Shown: positions 21,178 to 33,898, counted from the first letter of the stretch. The stretch is DNA of 64,000 nucleotides from Ophiosphaerella korrae (GCA_028456385.1 JALNQF010000164.1:1-64000); one strand, 5' to 3'. Notes: a model not told the origin generated them from the letters alone. Program-made: numbers and translations.

Positions 21178-23754
21178 TAAGTCTAAAATATAAGTAAAAG
21201 GATATAGATTAATTTTAATTACGCTAATAAACTAATTAGGAGAAAGAAAGCTAACTCTATATAATATAGCTATATACCTAGATATTCTATATAACTTAGT
21301 CTCCTTCTAACTACTTTAGTAGAAAGGAATATAGTAGAATACTTAATCTAAACTAATAACTCTAAATAAGCCTAATAGATAAACAATTAGAGAGCTTACT
21401 AAAATTTATAGTTAATAAGTACTAGAGTATTATCTACTATATAATCTATAGTACTAAGTAGTATACTATACTTATAAGCCTTAAACTATAAGAGTACTAG
21501 TACTACTATAGTATAAGAGACTTAGCTATCTTAGTCTAGCTATAATTAAATATCTTATCTAGTAAGCTTAAAGAGTATATATAAAAAGAGTATCTATAGT
21601 CTAGTATAACGTATATAGTAAAGCTAAGATAAAGTAGTAAGTTAGTTATATACTAAGAATTAGTTATAAAAGACTAAGAGAAAGACTTTCTATTAACTTC
21701 TTTTTATATAAAGTATAAAGTATTACTAAAGAAAAAAGCTAGATACTTATTATAGATAAGTATTTAAAGTTATAATAAGACTTCTACTTTACTAATAACT
21801 AGCTAGCTAAATTAATTATTAAGGCGCTATTAGACTTCATCTTCTTCTTAAAGAATTAGTATAGTATCTTAGTTAAAGTAGTTAAAGCTAATAACAAGAT
21901 TATAATAATAAAACTAGAAGTCTAGCGCTAGTTAAACTTGTAAGGTATTACTATTAAACTTTTAGCTCTAGATACTTAAGCCTAAAATAGAAGAGCTAAG
22001 CGCGCTAGAAAAATTAATAAAGAAAAGTTACGTACTATATAACTTAATATAAACTTACTATAAGAACTTTAGCTTAAAATTATATAGGCTAGAGTCTACC
22101 TATATAATTAAACGCTAAGTTACTTAAATAACTAGAAGATACTATATAAAGTATTCTTTATAAAAGTAGCTAAGAACTAAGGAATTATAGTATTACTAAG
22201 AAAGCTAAGCCTAGCTTACCTAAAAGTATATAGTTGTAAAGCCTTTATAATAACTAATAATACGTATTATAGTAAATTAAGGCTATAACAACTTAATCTA
22301 AAAGCTTAGATTAGTTACCTAGTAAGATACTAGTTATTAAATATCTACTAGATCTAGGTACTATCTATAGCTAAAGTAATAAGTATATAAGATATAATCT
22401 TTAACAAGTAAATAATCTTTAATAGTAAAATAGTAGATCTAATAGATAATCTTATATATTAAATACTTAAACAAATTATAATATATATTAAAATAATTAA
22501 ACTCCTAGTACTATTATATAAGCTAGAAATAAAGTCTTTCTATAAAGATAATACTAAATTAGATATATTTATAAATAATAACAAAGTAGATCTACCTAGC
22601 TACTACTATAGAAAGAAGATCGTAGACTACTATCTAACTCTTCTACTATCTCTACCTCTAGTAGTACTACTAGCTAGTTTAATAACTAGAGATTAACTAG
22701 AGCTAATAGTATATAATAACTATAGCTTATCTAAAACTATACTATAGGTAGTAGCTTTTATAGCTAGTACTTAAGTAAGTAACTTTAGAAAGTATTAAGG
22801 AAAACTAGTAGATAAAGCTAAGATAAAAAGGATACTTATAAAAGGACTAAAGCTTTACTATAATTAACTCCTATTATTACCCTTATACTAAATAAACCTA
22901 GATAGCTATCTAATAGGTAAACTATTTAAGGAAGCTAAGTAAGTCTACCTAACTAGTTACTACTAAATAAGATTATAGACTAAAGTACTAGCTAAACCTA
23001 TCTAGTACGCTAGTTAGTAGATTCTAGACTATATATAGGTATATACGTATAAGCTTAATAAATATTATTAATTTATTAAATATAAAGCTTAAATTATTAT
23101 ATAAAGAAACTAGTAACAAAATATTATAGTATAAAAGACTTACGCTGTAATACTAGCTAGCTAATCTTTTTAGATACTTATAGCTATTACTACTAAATAT
23201 AATCTTAAACTAAAATAGTATAACGTAACTAACGCCTTTATTTATATAGTAATAGACTAAGAAATCTATATAAGAATACTAAGAGGATACTAAAAGAAGA
23301 GTATAATCTTTAGAGTCTAAAAGGCTCTATATAGAATCTAGATCTTACCTCTTCTATAGTAGAGAGAATTTATAGCTATACTTAAAGCTATAAGCTTTTA
23401 AATAGTACTATATAAACTATATTATATAGTTAAAGATAGAATTATTATCTTCTTTTATATAGATAATATTATTATCGTATATAATAAGTAGAAGACTAAG
23501 GAAGTATAGTAAGTAACTAATATTCTAAAAGAGAAGTATACTATTACTAGAGAAATAGATCTCTAATAGTTTTTTAGTATTAAAGTAATTTAAGATAGAA
23601 AGTAATATATAATTTAACTACTATAAGTAGCGTAAATTAATAAAATAAGTTAGCTTGTAGATAAACTATATATCTATTATAATATACCTATAGCTACTAC
23701 TAAACTTAAGACTTACAATAGTTAGGTAATACAATCTAAGATTAATAAATACTA
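21178..23754 (+). pseudogene. Copia G integrase and reverse transcriptase portion
   Basis: Resumes Copia pol after F. Integrase-like sequence occupies about 21480-22050, a variable linker about 22050-22900, and Copia RT about 23140-23700. The RT has the family start VTNAFIY (normally DVKTAFLNG...), then KALYRI(Q)Q, and the box FFYIDNIIIVY, where Copia has YVDDIII; the second Asp is Asn through a GAT to AAT change. The frame is cut at 23754 by pogo copy 2 and continues at 32647. Confidence 0.8.
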
Positions 23755-23973
23755 ATATAGTTTATAAGTAAGCTATACTTATAAGTAAGCTATACCTAAT
23801 ACTAACTTTATATACCTCTTTATACGTATAACTTAATAACGTAGTAGAGTAGCGTAGATATATTAATATATTAAATTAAGTAGTATCTACTATATTATTT
23901 TATATATACGTAAGTTATACCTAGTCTCTCTATACTTCTTATAGTGCGCGCGAGCCTAGTAACTTAAGCTTAA

Positions 23974-24416
23974 TGTTACGATAGTAATAGAAGAGCTATA
24001 GATAGAACTAATTAGCCTTACGATAATAGACTTAGACTTATATAACCCTAAGGAGTATAGACTTAATTAGGAGACTACGCACAATTTAGATACCTAGGGT
24101 AATCTATAATCTGTAGGCTCTTAGCATTAATAGATTATAGATTAAAGTAATCTATAATCTATTAGTCTTAGTAACAATAGATTATAGATTACAATAAGTA
24201 TATAATTACTAAGCAATACGTATTATTAGGATAGTATTAGCAATTTAATCCTTTAACTATAGAATGCTAATATAAGACAGTTACAAAATATCTTCTATTA
24301 TTTATAGTTATTATAGATTACTCCTAAGCCTTCTAATATTAACTTATAATCTACTAACAACCCCTTAGGTACTAGGAAGTCGACCCTAGTAATTAGTCCT
24401 ATTACACCTTACTAAT
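23974..24416 (+). repeat. 5' LTR of chromovirus D
   Basis: 443 bp, TGTTACGATAG...CCTATTACA. Partner of 30575-31017. Duplication CTTAA at 23969-23973 and 31018-31022. It contains several inverted blocks of AATCTATAATCTATT type between about 24095 and 24200. Confidence 0.9.
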
Positions 24417-24467
24417 TTAGTTATTGTAAAGAGTAAAGCGTAAGTAGCGCGTAGTCTAGCTAACACG

Positions 24468-27400
24468 ATAGTAGAAAGTTTAACTAAAATAAGTAAAGCC
24501 CCTAAGAGTAGTTATAAGTTAGATAGTACTATATAAGAAACAATTAAAGAACGTATTAATAAACTAATAGATAAAAAAGAAGATATAAAAATAGTAATCG
24601 ACGCCTTAGAAACGTAGAATAAAGAACTACAAGACTACTTAAAACAAAACAAGGTACAAATTAAAGCTATTATTAAAGGATAAAACTAGATAGAACTAAT
24701 TACCTAATAATTAGAAATAAGCGCGACAAAGAAACCGCCTAAGATACCTATTCTTAAGAAGTTTAATAGAACAAGGGAGAAACTAAGACCTTTTATAGCC
24801 TTAGTATAACTCTAGATAGATATACAAGTACTATACTTTAATATAGAAGAAAAGAAAGTAATATATATTAGATTATATCTTAAAGAAGACGCGATAAGAT
24901 AGTATAAACTATATTAGATAGACTATTTAATATACGCACTAATAATATAGAAAGATAAAACTAGAGCTATCTTTAGAAGTTATAAGTACTTTACTAAATA
25001 AATAAGAGTAGTATTTAGGAATATAGATATTACCTAGTAAGCTAAAGAAAAACTTAAGAGGCTCGTATAGAACAAGAGTGTTCTAGAATACGTATTATAG
25101 TTTAAATAACTAGCCTAGAATATAGAATAGAACAAAGCATCCTTAATGTTACGATTTAAACAAGGACTAAACATAAAAATCTAATACAAGATAATCTATA
25201 TAGAAAAACCTAGAACACTAGAAGCCCTAAAGTAATAGGTAATATAGATTAACAACGACCTATAAGAATAGAAGAAGAACAAGTACAGCACCTAACTAAG
25301 AAACTAGGATGCTAGAGACCCTATAATCCTTAACGCAAATAAAGATAGGAAAAAGAAAAAGAATAAAGACTTTACGTACTTTAATTATAGTAAGAAAGGC
25401 TACTACGTAAAAGATTGCTAATTATAAAAGAAGAAGGATATAGCATGTTATAAATATAGGAAACTAGGACACTTCGCAAAAGATTATAGAAGTAAAAACC
25501 TAAAGAAAGAAATATAGTTAAAAATAACTAAGAAGAAGAAAGAAGTACTATAAGTATAGGCTAAACCTTAGGAGAAGGTAGCTAGGAGCAAGGAATTATA
25601 ATACGTAATACTTTATTAGACCTTTTATTACAAAGACAACTACTATATATATCTTTCTAGTAAGTAAGGAGTAAGATACTTCTTATAATAGAGAAATAGA
25701 GTAGTAGTAATAAAAGAAAGAATAAAAGCGTAGCTAGAAGAAATAGTATACGTAATAGACCTACTAATAGAAGATTTAGAAAGAGAAGAACCCTAGACAC
25801 TATTAATCTAGGCTAAAGAACTAGTACTAGATAAAGAGACTACTATAGCTTCCTCTAAAGGACTATAAGAAAGTAAGAAGCAAGTTAGTATAAGAGGTAT
25901 AGAGTATACCTAGCTAGACGTATATAGCTATAATAGCTATACAATAATAGATATAGAAGAACAAAACAAAGAATAGAAGTTTATTTAGATATACTTAATA
26001 GTTATAAGTATAGAGGAAGTGTATAAAGACTAGAAAGAACGTAATCCTAAAAAAATAAAGTTTATACTATTTTAAGAATAGATAGAATAGTATATAGTTG
26101 TAGTAGGAAGAATACCTATATAAAGAGAGTAGTACTACCTTATAAGAAAAACGCGATAGATTAATAAAGCCTATACACTAAGAGTACTAGTAGTATACTA
26201 TATTCTAATAGTAGAGACACCTAGGAAAGACAAGTACTAGAAAGGAGATAATAAGATAATAGATCTAGAACATCTAGTACACTTTAAAGTATTATAGATA
26301 TTATACCTAGATAAGAATTGTACTATATATAGAAACCCTAAGACAAATAACAATATATAGCCTATAAGAAGAAAAGAATATAATTATACGAGAGTAATTC
26401 TAGTAGAGGACGTCTAAGGATAGGAGATAATCCTAGAAGATAGATATTTAGTAGTAAGACCTAGCCTAAAACTATCTAAGAAATGCGTCTAAGGAGAACT
26501 ATAGTACAAATATATATACAATAAATGTCTAAAATACAAAGAATATAAACTTAAAATAGGGCTATAGCCTTAGAAGAATAGATAATTTATAAAAATACCT
26601 AAGCAAAAACAGCTAGAAAGTATAAAAAGCCTATATATTATAAAAATAGGTATATACTAAGGAAAAGGAGTACAATTAATAATTAATAGTAGAGCTACAA
26701 GAAACTTTATATTAAAGAAGTTTGTAGAAACCTAAGGAATATAATATATAATAAAGAGATACCCTCGACAACTAAGTATAATTAAAGGAAAACTATTCTA
26801 AGGACCTATTAGGTTCGAAATAGTTCTCTCTATATTAGAGTTAGAAGAGATAAAGATTAACAATATAGTTATAGATATAACAACAATTAATAATAAATAA
26901 AAAATTATACTAAGAATGCTATAGTTATAGATAGTTAACCTATACATTAATTAGAGAATAGGAAGAATTAGCTACTATAAAATAGAGAAGCTAAGAGCTA
27001 ATATAAGTACTTATAAAGGAGAATTCCTAGAAGAATACAAAAAATAAGAACTACAGCTTATAGAGCTAGAAGACTACCTTCTAAAATATTAGCTATAGGA
27101 CTTAGTAATAGAAATAGAAGAAAGAAAAAACGTTAGATAGAGCCTAGTCTATAGAAAGATAGAAAAAGAATCTAAGATTAAACGAGCATTTATTGAAAAC
27201 GCAATTAAGAAAGGATAGATAAGAGAATCTAAATCCTTAGTAGTATATAGACTTATATTTATAGATAAAAAAGGAATAAGCAATAAAAGGCCCTACGTAG
27301 ACTTTAAGAAAACTAACGCAGTTATAAACAAAAACTAATACCCCTTACTATAAATAGATAAAATATAAGCTAGACTAAGGAAAGTAAAAATCTTTACAAA

Positions 27401-29940
27401 ACTAGATATCTAGAACGCCTATTACTAGATTAGAATTAGAGAAGGCAACAAATAGAAAACAGCGTTTAGAATACAATAGAGACTATACAAATATTTAGTT
27501 ATGCTATTTAGATTAACGAACGCACTAGCTGCGTTCTAAGAAAGAATTAATATAGTACTAAGAGAATACTTAGATATATTTACATTTGTATACCTAGACA
27601 ACATCCTTATATTCTTAGAAATAGAAGAAGAACATATATAACACGTGTACAAAGTGCTAGAGAAACTAGTAGAAAGTAAGTTATTTCTTAAGATAAGAAA
27701 ATACAAATTCTATATAAAAGAAACGGATTTCCTTAGATTTATTATAGAACTAGGAAAAATCAAGATTAACCTAGAAAAGATTAAGTTAATTAACGAATAG
27801 CCAACACTAAAGAACCTAAGAGAGGTATAATAATTCTATAGCCTAGCTAACTTTTACAAAAAGTTAATAGTAGGATAGTCTAAAGATATAGAACTAATTA
27901 CAAGACTTATAAAAAAAGATACGCTATTCTAATAGATAAAAGAATGCGATAAGGCATTTAATAAGATTAAAAGAAAGTTTATAGAAAACCTAGTTATTAG
28001 AATATATAACCTAGACCTACTAGTAATAGTAAAAATAGATGCATCTAACTTAGTCTACAGAATAGCACTAATACAAGAAGATCTAAGGACTAAACAAGAA
28101 TACTTAGTTGAATACTTCTCTAAGAAAATAAAGCTAGTAGAGCTTAACTACCTAATTTATAATAAAGAAATACTAGTAATCTATAAAGTATTTAAACAAT
28201 AGAGAGTATACCTATAAGGAGTAAAATATTAAACAAAGGTCTATATAGATTATAGGAATCTTATAGGATTTATACTAAATAAAGAACTATTACAATAATA
28301 TACAAGATAGTAGAAGTTCCTATTAATATTTAATATAGAAATTATATATATAAAAGGGAAAGATAACTAATTTATAGACACTTTTAGTAGAAGGCTAGAC
28401 TTACAAGAAGAAGTAAGCGCTACTAGTATAGTTCTAGTTAAGAATAAAGCAAGACACCTAATCCTAAATATACCTAAGATAGCCGCTACACTTAAAAGAA
28501 CGAGTAGCGAGCTAGATAAATAGATTTAGAAAACAACACAAGAAGCACTTAAAGAAATAGAAAAATTAGAGATCTAAGAAGGACTCGTATAAGTATATAG
28601 AAGAATATATATTCTAAGAAAGATTTAGAGAGAATTTATATAGCAATTCTATAAACTACTAGTATATAGTTACTAAAGTATTAAGAAAATATTAAATAGA
28701 CTACTATAGGACTACTATATCCTAAAAGTAAGATAATTAGTAGAAGAAGTACTACAAGACTATATAGAATGCTAGAGAAATAAGTATAATAGATATATAC
28801 TATATAGGATACTACAACTAGTAGAAGCACTAGGATAACTATAGGGAGTTATTACAATAGACTTTATTACGAAGCTACCTAAGTCTAAAGATCTAATATT
28901 AGGAGTAGAATATAATAGAATACTTATAATAGTAGATAAACTTATAAAGTATACATACTTTAGACTATATAAAGAGAAAAGTAAGATAGAAGTTACTATA
29001 TACTAGGTTTTAGGAACTATAATAAGCTAGTATAGTATTCTAGATAAGATTATTATAGATAGAGATATACGATTTATATTAAAACTATAGAGAATAATAA
29101 TAGCGCAATTAGGAGTATAATACGTAATATTAATAGTATATTATCTATAGATAGATAGATAATTAGAACGAGCAAATTAAATAGTAAAATAATACCTAAG
29201 ATACTACCTTAACTACAACTAGAACAACTAGGTATAGCTACTACTTATAGTACAACTAGCATACAATAGCGTAAAGAATATAGTAATAAGAGTATTACTC
29301 TTCTTTATAAACTATAGATTCGACCTTAGCGTATATAGAACGCCTATAAACATAGAATTATAGACTCTAAGAAGAGAAAACTTTATAAATAGAATAAAAG
29401 AGATACATAATTAGTTAAGATAGGACGTAGAATTCCTATATAATTAAATAGTAAAGTACTATAACAAGAAATATAAAAAAGGACCCTAATTTAGAGAGGG
29501 AGAAAAAGTATAGTTAGTACAAAAGAATATTAAAAGTAAAAGATCTAGTTTAAAACTAGATTATATTAAAATTAGACTATACAAGATTAAAAAGGAAGTT
29601 ACACTAGTTACATTTAAATTAAAGCTACTAGATAAAATAAGGATATACCTAACATTCTATATATTACTACTAGAACAGGTACTACAAGACGTAGAACTAC
29701 TAGTATATAAAGTAGATACGTATAGAGAATAAGAAGAATAGGAAGTTAAAGAAATCCTAGTACACTAGTCCTATAATAGCAGGAACTACTACTTAGTAAA
29801 ATAGATAAGTATAGATAAAAAAGGACAACTATAGGAAGATATATAGGAACTAGAAGATAACCTTAACTACCTTAAGAAACTAGAGGACTTCTAAAATTAA
29901 AACCCTCTAGAACGCCTAGTAGTAAACTAAGAAAACCGAC
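24468..29940 (+). pseudogene. Chromovirus D gag-pol, RIP-inactivated
   Basis: The Gag start at 24468 now reads ATA, an ATG lost by a TG to TA change; the following VESLTK is shared with A, B and E. Two consecutive CCHC knuckles lie at 25377-25418 and 25446-25490, with several Cys/His turned to Tyr (for example YKYRKLGHFAKDY). Protease near 26679 reads INSRATRNF (family: IDSGAT). RT reads RPYVDF near 27282 and YLDNILIF at 27591 (family: YLDD). RNase H has KIDAS near 28036. Integrase has Asp in TIDFITK (28860) and in IIDRDIRF (about 29058). A chromodomain (about 29735-29885) ends the protein. Many TAA/TAG codons interrupt it. Confidence 0.85.
29735..29885 (+). other. Chromodomain at the integrase C-terminus (element D)
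   Basis: Reads VKEILVHQSYNSRNYYLVKQ and on through an acidic stretch. With Gln from TAG read as ancestral Trp, it has the chromodomain plan: VExIL...YLVKW.GY....W. Equivalent segments lie at about 40900-41050 (E), 51570-51720 (A), 54280-54130 minus (B), 62370-62220 minus (C). In related chromoviruses this domain binds methylated histone H3 and directs insertion to heterochromatin. Confidence 0.65.
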
Positions 29941-30219
29941 ATTACTACTAATAAATAAAGAGGCAATAGGAACGTCTAATATAAGACCTACTACAGCAAT
30001 ATTAAACGCCTTATCTAAGTCTAGCTTAGCTTCTAGAGCTACTAACTACTTAGCTAATTTCTTATTATTTAGCGCCTTTATTTTACAAAGACAAGAGAGA
30101 TAAGCTTAATTCTCTACTAGCTTACTCTACGCAAGCTCCTAGATCTACTTACGCTTAGCTTTAGCTACTACAATTTTAGACAATAGTTTCTCTTAAGTCT
30201 AGTTAACAGCTCTCCCTAT
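29872..30219 (-). pseudogene. Antisense coiled-coil frame of chromovirus D, unrecognised
   Basis: Opposite strand to gag-pol, from about 30219 down to a TAA at 29872-29874, tail-to-tail with the end of pol. Reading only TAA/TAG as RIPed Gln, it gives about 115 residues: RAVNQTQEKLL, a Lys/Ala-rich helix, KIKALNNKKLAKQ, LEAKLDLDKAFN, and an end GFNFRSPLVS. The counterparts in A, B, C and E keep the same frame and ends, and many differences fall at third codon positions (Ala gcg/gct/gcc, Glu gaa/gag, Asn aat/aac). Heptad-like Leu/Ala spacing suggests a coiled coil. An open minus frame at 30203-30550 lies just upstream, one frame off, and may be its N-terminal part. Function unknown. Confidence 0.5.
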
Positions 30220-30574
30220 TATTATTAAGCCTAGATACAAGAATAAGTATAATAAACATACACTTAGAAAGAGAAATACTAAATACGTTATAAGAACTAC
30301 GTATATTCGCATAGATATATACCTTATAAGCCCTACTATTGTTTGTAGAAATAATATAAGGAAGTAACTTAGGATTTAACTTAGGAGAAGCGTAATAAGA
30401 ATAAAGAAACATCTTAACACTATTATATAATACGCGATTAGTAAGGAGATAGTAACAACGTGTAGATAAAATAACTATAGGAAGTAATAAAGAACTATAG
30501 ATCGACGAAGAAAGTAAGTTAATAACCTTAGCTCTAAGATAGATAAACAAAGGACTACTTAGAGGAGAGGATAG

Positions 30575-31017
30575 TATTACGATAGTAATAGAAGAGCTAT
30601 AGATAGAACTAATTAGCTCTACAATAATAGACTTAGACTTATATAACTCTAAGGAGTACAGACTTAATTAGGAGACTACGCACAATTTAGATACCTAGGG
30701 TAATCTATAATCTATAGGCTCTTAGCATTAATAGATTATAGATTAAGGTAATCTATAATCTATTAGTCTTAGTAATAATAGATTATAGATTACAATAAGT
30801 ATATAATTACTAAGTAATGCGTATTATTAGAATAGTATTAGTAATTTAATCCTTTAACTATAGAACACTAATATAAGATAGTTGTAAAACATCTTCTATT
30901 GTTTATAGTTATTGTAGATTACCTCTAAGCCTTCTAATATTAACTTATAATCTACTAATAACCTCTTAGGCACTAGGAAGTCGACCCTAGTAATTAGTCC
31001 TATTATACTTAATCTCT
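30575..31017 (+). repeat. 3' LTR of chromovirus D
   Basis: 443 bp, starting TATTACGATAG (TG to TA) and ending CCTATTATA (CA to TA): both LTR termini are RIP-mutated, whereas the 5' LTR keeps TG...CA. Confidence 0.9.
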
Positions 31018-32600
31018 CTCTATCTTAACGCTATTTATTAACTTAATACTATATAGCCTCTCTTTTAGTAAGTATATTCTCTCTTTATCTTTTTATTAAG
31101 ACTCCTTACTTCTAAATCTACTTCTTTTTTTATAATTTATACTTACTAGCTACTTTATTAGCTTTCTTAAGACTAGAAATCTAATTATATATTAACTTAG
31201 CTTTTAGTACTATTTTATAAGCTCTCTTTTTAAGTTAATTAATTGTATTAATAATTAATACTAGCGATAAGCTCTTATACTAGCGTATACACTTACGTAT
31301 AAGTATTAACTAAGCTTCTAGCTTATGTACGTTACTTAGCGTATAAGGTACCTAGAGTACCTCTAGTAGAGTAGCTAGAGTAGGCGTATAGAGCTAAATA
31401 TTAAGCCTTAAGATAACTACTTCTAGCTAAAGTAGAATAAAGCTAGTAGCTTAAAAAGCTAAGTAAATATTTACTCTTATAAAGGCCTAGTTAAAGGCTA
31501 TATAAAAGGCTAGTAAGAATTTAAGTTTAGTAATATAATTAATATAGTTCTAGATTAAGCTCTTAACTTAGTAGCTATACGCCTTCTTTAATAGAGAGAA
31601 GTAGCTAATATTAAGAGGCTAAAGTAAGTAAGATAAGTAAGCTAGTATACTAAGCGTATAGATATTATTCTCTTTATAGAACTTATTAAACTTAAGAGAG
31701 TAGTAGCTCCTATAACTATTAAGTATAAGTAGCTAATATATACTAACTACTTAGCTCTTTATATACTTATTAAAGTACTTAAGCTAGTTAATAGCTAGCT
31801 TATCTATTATCTAGCTATTGTTACTAATTCTAATAGCCTAGTCTTATAGGATATAGTCTTTATTATACTAGGTAGAGAGGTAGTAATTACTAGTAAAGAT
31901 AAAGAATAGTAAGACTACCTATCTAGTAGCGTTAATTGTAGTAATTACTATTACCTACTTATAATTACTAGGCTAGATAGCTTTTAGCTTACTTCTCCTC
32001 TTTAACCTTATTATAATAAGCTAAGTTATAATCTTCCCTATTATAAAGCTAGCCTTATTAAAGTTATAGACGTCTTTATTAGCTATTCTATACGTAGCTC
32101 TTATATACTATACTATCTTAAACTAGCTAGTTATAGTAGCTAGGTCTTTATATAAAGCTTACTACCTATTATATAAGTAATTAAAACGCGTTATAAGACT
32201 ATCTATACGCTTAATAAAGTTATACGCCTAGTAGATACTAATAGAGCTACCTCTACGCTAAGTAAGTAGCTTATTAGCTATCTTATATATAGTAGCTAGA
32301 GTTAGAGTAAAACTATAAGAATCTAGGTTAAGGATATAATTAACTATTACCTCCTTTTCTAGCTAAGTAAGCTTCTTTAAGTTAGGCTAGTAATCGCGTT
32401 AGGTAAGGATACTAGCGCGTTAGTTACGTAGCGTTAATTTAGATATATTAAAGACTCTAGTAGTAGGCTTATTACTATAAATTTATTTTAAATTAATAGA
32501 TAAGATTATAAGCTAGATATCTATCTTATTTAAAGCTATTTAAGTAGTATTAGGTAGAGATATAATATAATAAGATAAGATAAGTATATAAAGTTAGTAT
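31018..32600 (-). pseudogene. pogo transposase, copy 2 (main part)
   Basis: Minus-strand counterpart of copy 1 from its Lys-rich C-terminal section (about 31090-31140) back to the N-terminus near 32600. It aligns throughout with 5221-6520 and is equally riddled with RIP-type stops. The C-terminal zinc-knuckle segment is on the other side of element D at 23860-23973. Confidence 0.75.
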
Positions 32601-32646
32601 TAGGCGTAGCTTATTTATAAGTATAGCTTGCTTATAAACTACGTTA

Positions 32647-33418
32647 ACGTAAAATTAGTTTACTTCTATTTACTACTATAACTACTTAGCTAGATATAGC
32701 TTTTATAATATCGCGACTAGCTTAATTTCTTATAAACCTAAGCGCTACTTACTATAAAGCTACTAATTAAGTACTTATATACCTCTCTTATATAAAATTA
32801 AGAGTACTCTAGCTAGGAAGTAGTAACTTATTATAAGTTACTAGTAATACTTTATTTACTAATAATACTATAGACTAAAAAAGCTTATAAGGCTATATAA
32901 TTAAACTTTTTAATAGGCTTATTATATAGAGAGTAAATAAGTAAGATATAGTTACTACTTCTATAACTAAAGCTAAATTACTAGCTCTATTATAAGTAGC
33001 TAAAGAAGCTATATTTATATTAAAACTACTTAATAAACTATACGTTAAACTCTCTATAAACTACGTTACTATCTAGTATAATAATACTTAAACAATCTAG
33101 CTTATTACTAAAGAACTAGCTAAGCTATAAACTAAGCTTTAGCACGTTAATATCTATAATTATTAGCTAAGATAAGAGGTCTCTACTAGCTAAATTAAAG
33201 TAGAATATACTTTATTAATAGAGATAATAGTAGATAGCTTTATAAAAGTCTTACTAATAAATAAATAAGAAAGCTTCTTAAATTAGCTTAGACTAGTAGA
33301 AGTAATAGAATACTAAATAATATATAAAGTACCTCTTAATAAAATCTAAGACTACCTTAATAATCTTATACTTATCTTATAATATCTAGTTTACTAATAA
33401 GTTACTAACCTAAAGGAG
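32647..33418 (+). pseudogene. Copia G RNase H portion
   Basis: Continuation of Copia pol after pogo copy 2. It has the Copia RNase H layout: an Asp/Ala-containing start, a Ser/Thr-rich SITKAKLLAL (family: TEAEYxAL), then an acidic/Asn-Thr segment, and a terminal VDSFIKVL matching the family ADxxTKxL ending. It stops just before the 3' LTR. Confidence 0.7.
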
Positions 33419-33898
33419 TGTATTAGATAAGTTATACAATTAGATACTTAATACGCGATTAGATACGCGATTATATATACAATTACTAAGCTACTAACCT
33501 TACTATAGCTAAAAGGATTATAGCCTTAACTTTTATAAATAAAAGAATTAAATAAAGAATCTTATATATAAAGAGATAGACTACGTTAGTATAACTAATA
33601 TAATAAAGAAACTAGCACCTTAATAGAAGAAGTATTAAGGATCTAGCTTACTACTATCTTAAGAGACTTAGCTAAGACTACTATATTGTAGATATATATA
33701 TAGAGCGTACGGCTAGAGATAGATAGTAGAAAAAAAAAGATTCTACTTAGTTTATACCTAGTACCTTAAAGTTATAAGTAATTAATCTAAAAAAGAGCTT
33801 TTCTAAAAGCTTTAGTATCCCTCTCTAATAAGGCTCTTATATAGCTATTATAAAAAAGCCTTTTTATTAAACTACTATAACTTCCTTTAAATCTAATA
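33419..33898 (+). repeat. 3' LTR of Copia element G
   Basis: 480 bp, TGTATTAGATAAG...CTAATA. Partner of 12299-12776, with more RIP damage than the 5' copy. Confidence 0.85.

Larger units (their letters stand above)
23974..31017 (+). mobile_element. Ty3/gypsy chromovirus D (complete, RIPed), inserted in pogo copy 2
   Basis: 7,044 bp with identical-length 443-bp LTRs and a perfect CTTAA duplication. Internal order: Gag with two zinc knuckles, protease, RT, RNase H, integrase, chromodomain, antisense frame, then a purine tract (AGAGGAGAGGATAG) just before the 3' LTR. Closest relative here is B, with similar LTRs. Insertion of D into copy 2, which is inside Copia G, makes this the deepest nest of the window. 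Confidence 0.9.
23755..32644 (-). mobile_element. pogo/Tc5-like transposon, copy 2 (minus strand), split by chromovirus D
   Basis: Flanked by TA (23753-23754, 32645-32646). Both TIRs, with their doubled 16-bp repeat, are recognisable though RIPed. Removing D with one duplication copy leaves about 1,841 bp, matching the 1,852 bp of copy 1. The C-terminal transposase part (zinc-knuckle region, about 23860-23973) lies left of D and the remainder (31018-32600) right of it. Confidence 0.85.
12299..33898 (+). mobile_element. Ty1/Copia retrotransposon G, split by two later insertions
   Basis: The LTR pair 12299-12776 / 33419-33898 encloses a Copia pol interrupted by chromovirus F (14457-21172) and pogo copy 2 (23755-32644). 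Removing both leaves about 6 kb, a normal Copia size. Retained pieces are 12777-14456 (Gag and protease), 21178-23754 (integrase and RT) and 32647-33418 (RNase H). A low-complexity TTAAGTATTAAGC stretch at 12840-12885 lies in the leader. The element is fully RIPed. Confidence 0.8.

Noticed and set aside
12777..33418. Mitochondrial or organellar origin because of the extreme AT content.
   Set aside because: The bias is specifically TpA-rich with CpA/TpG loss, CpG is kept, and the content is nested nuclear LTR and TIR transposons.
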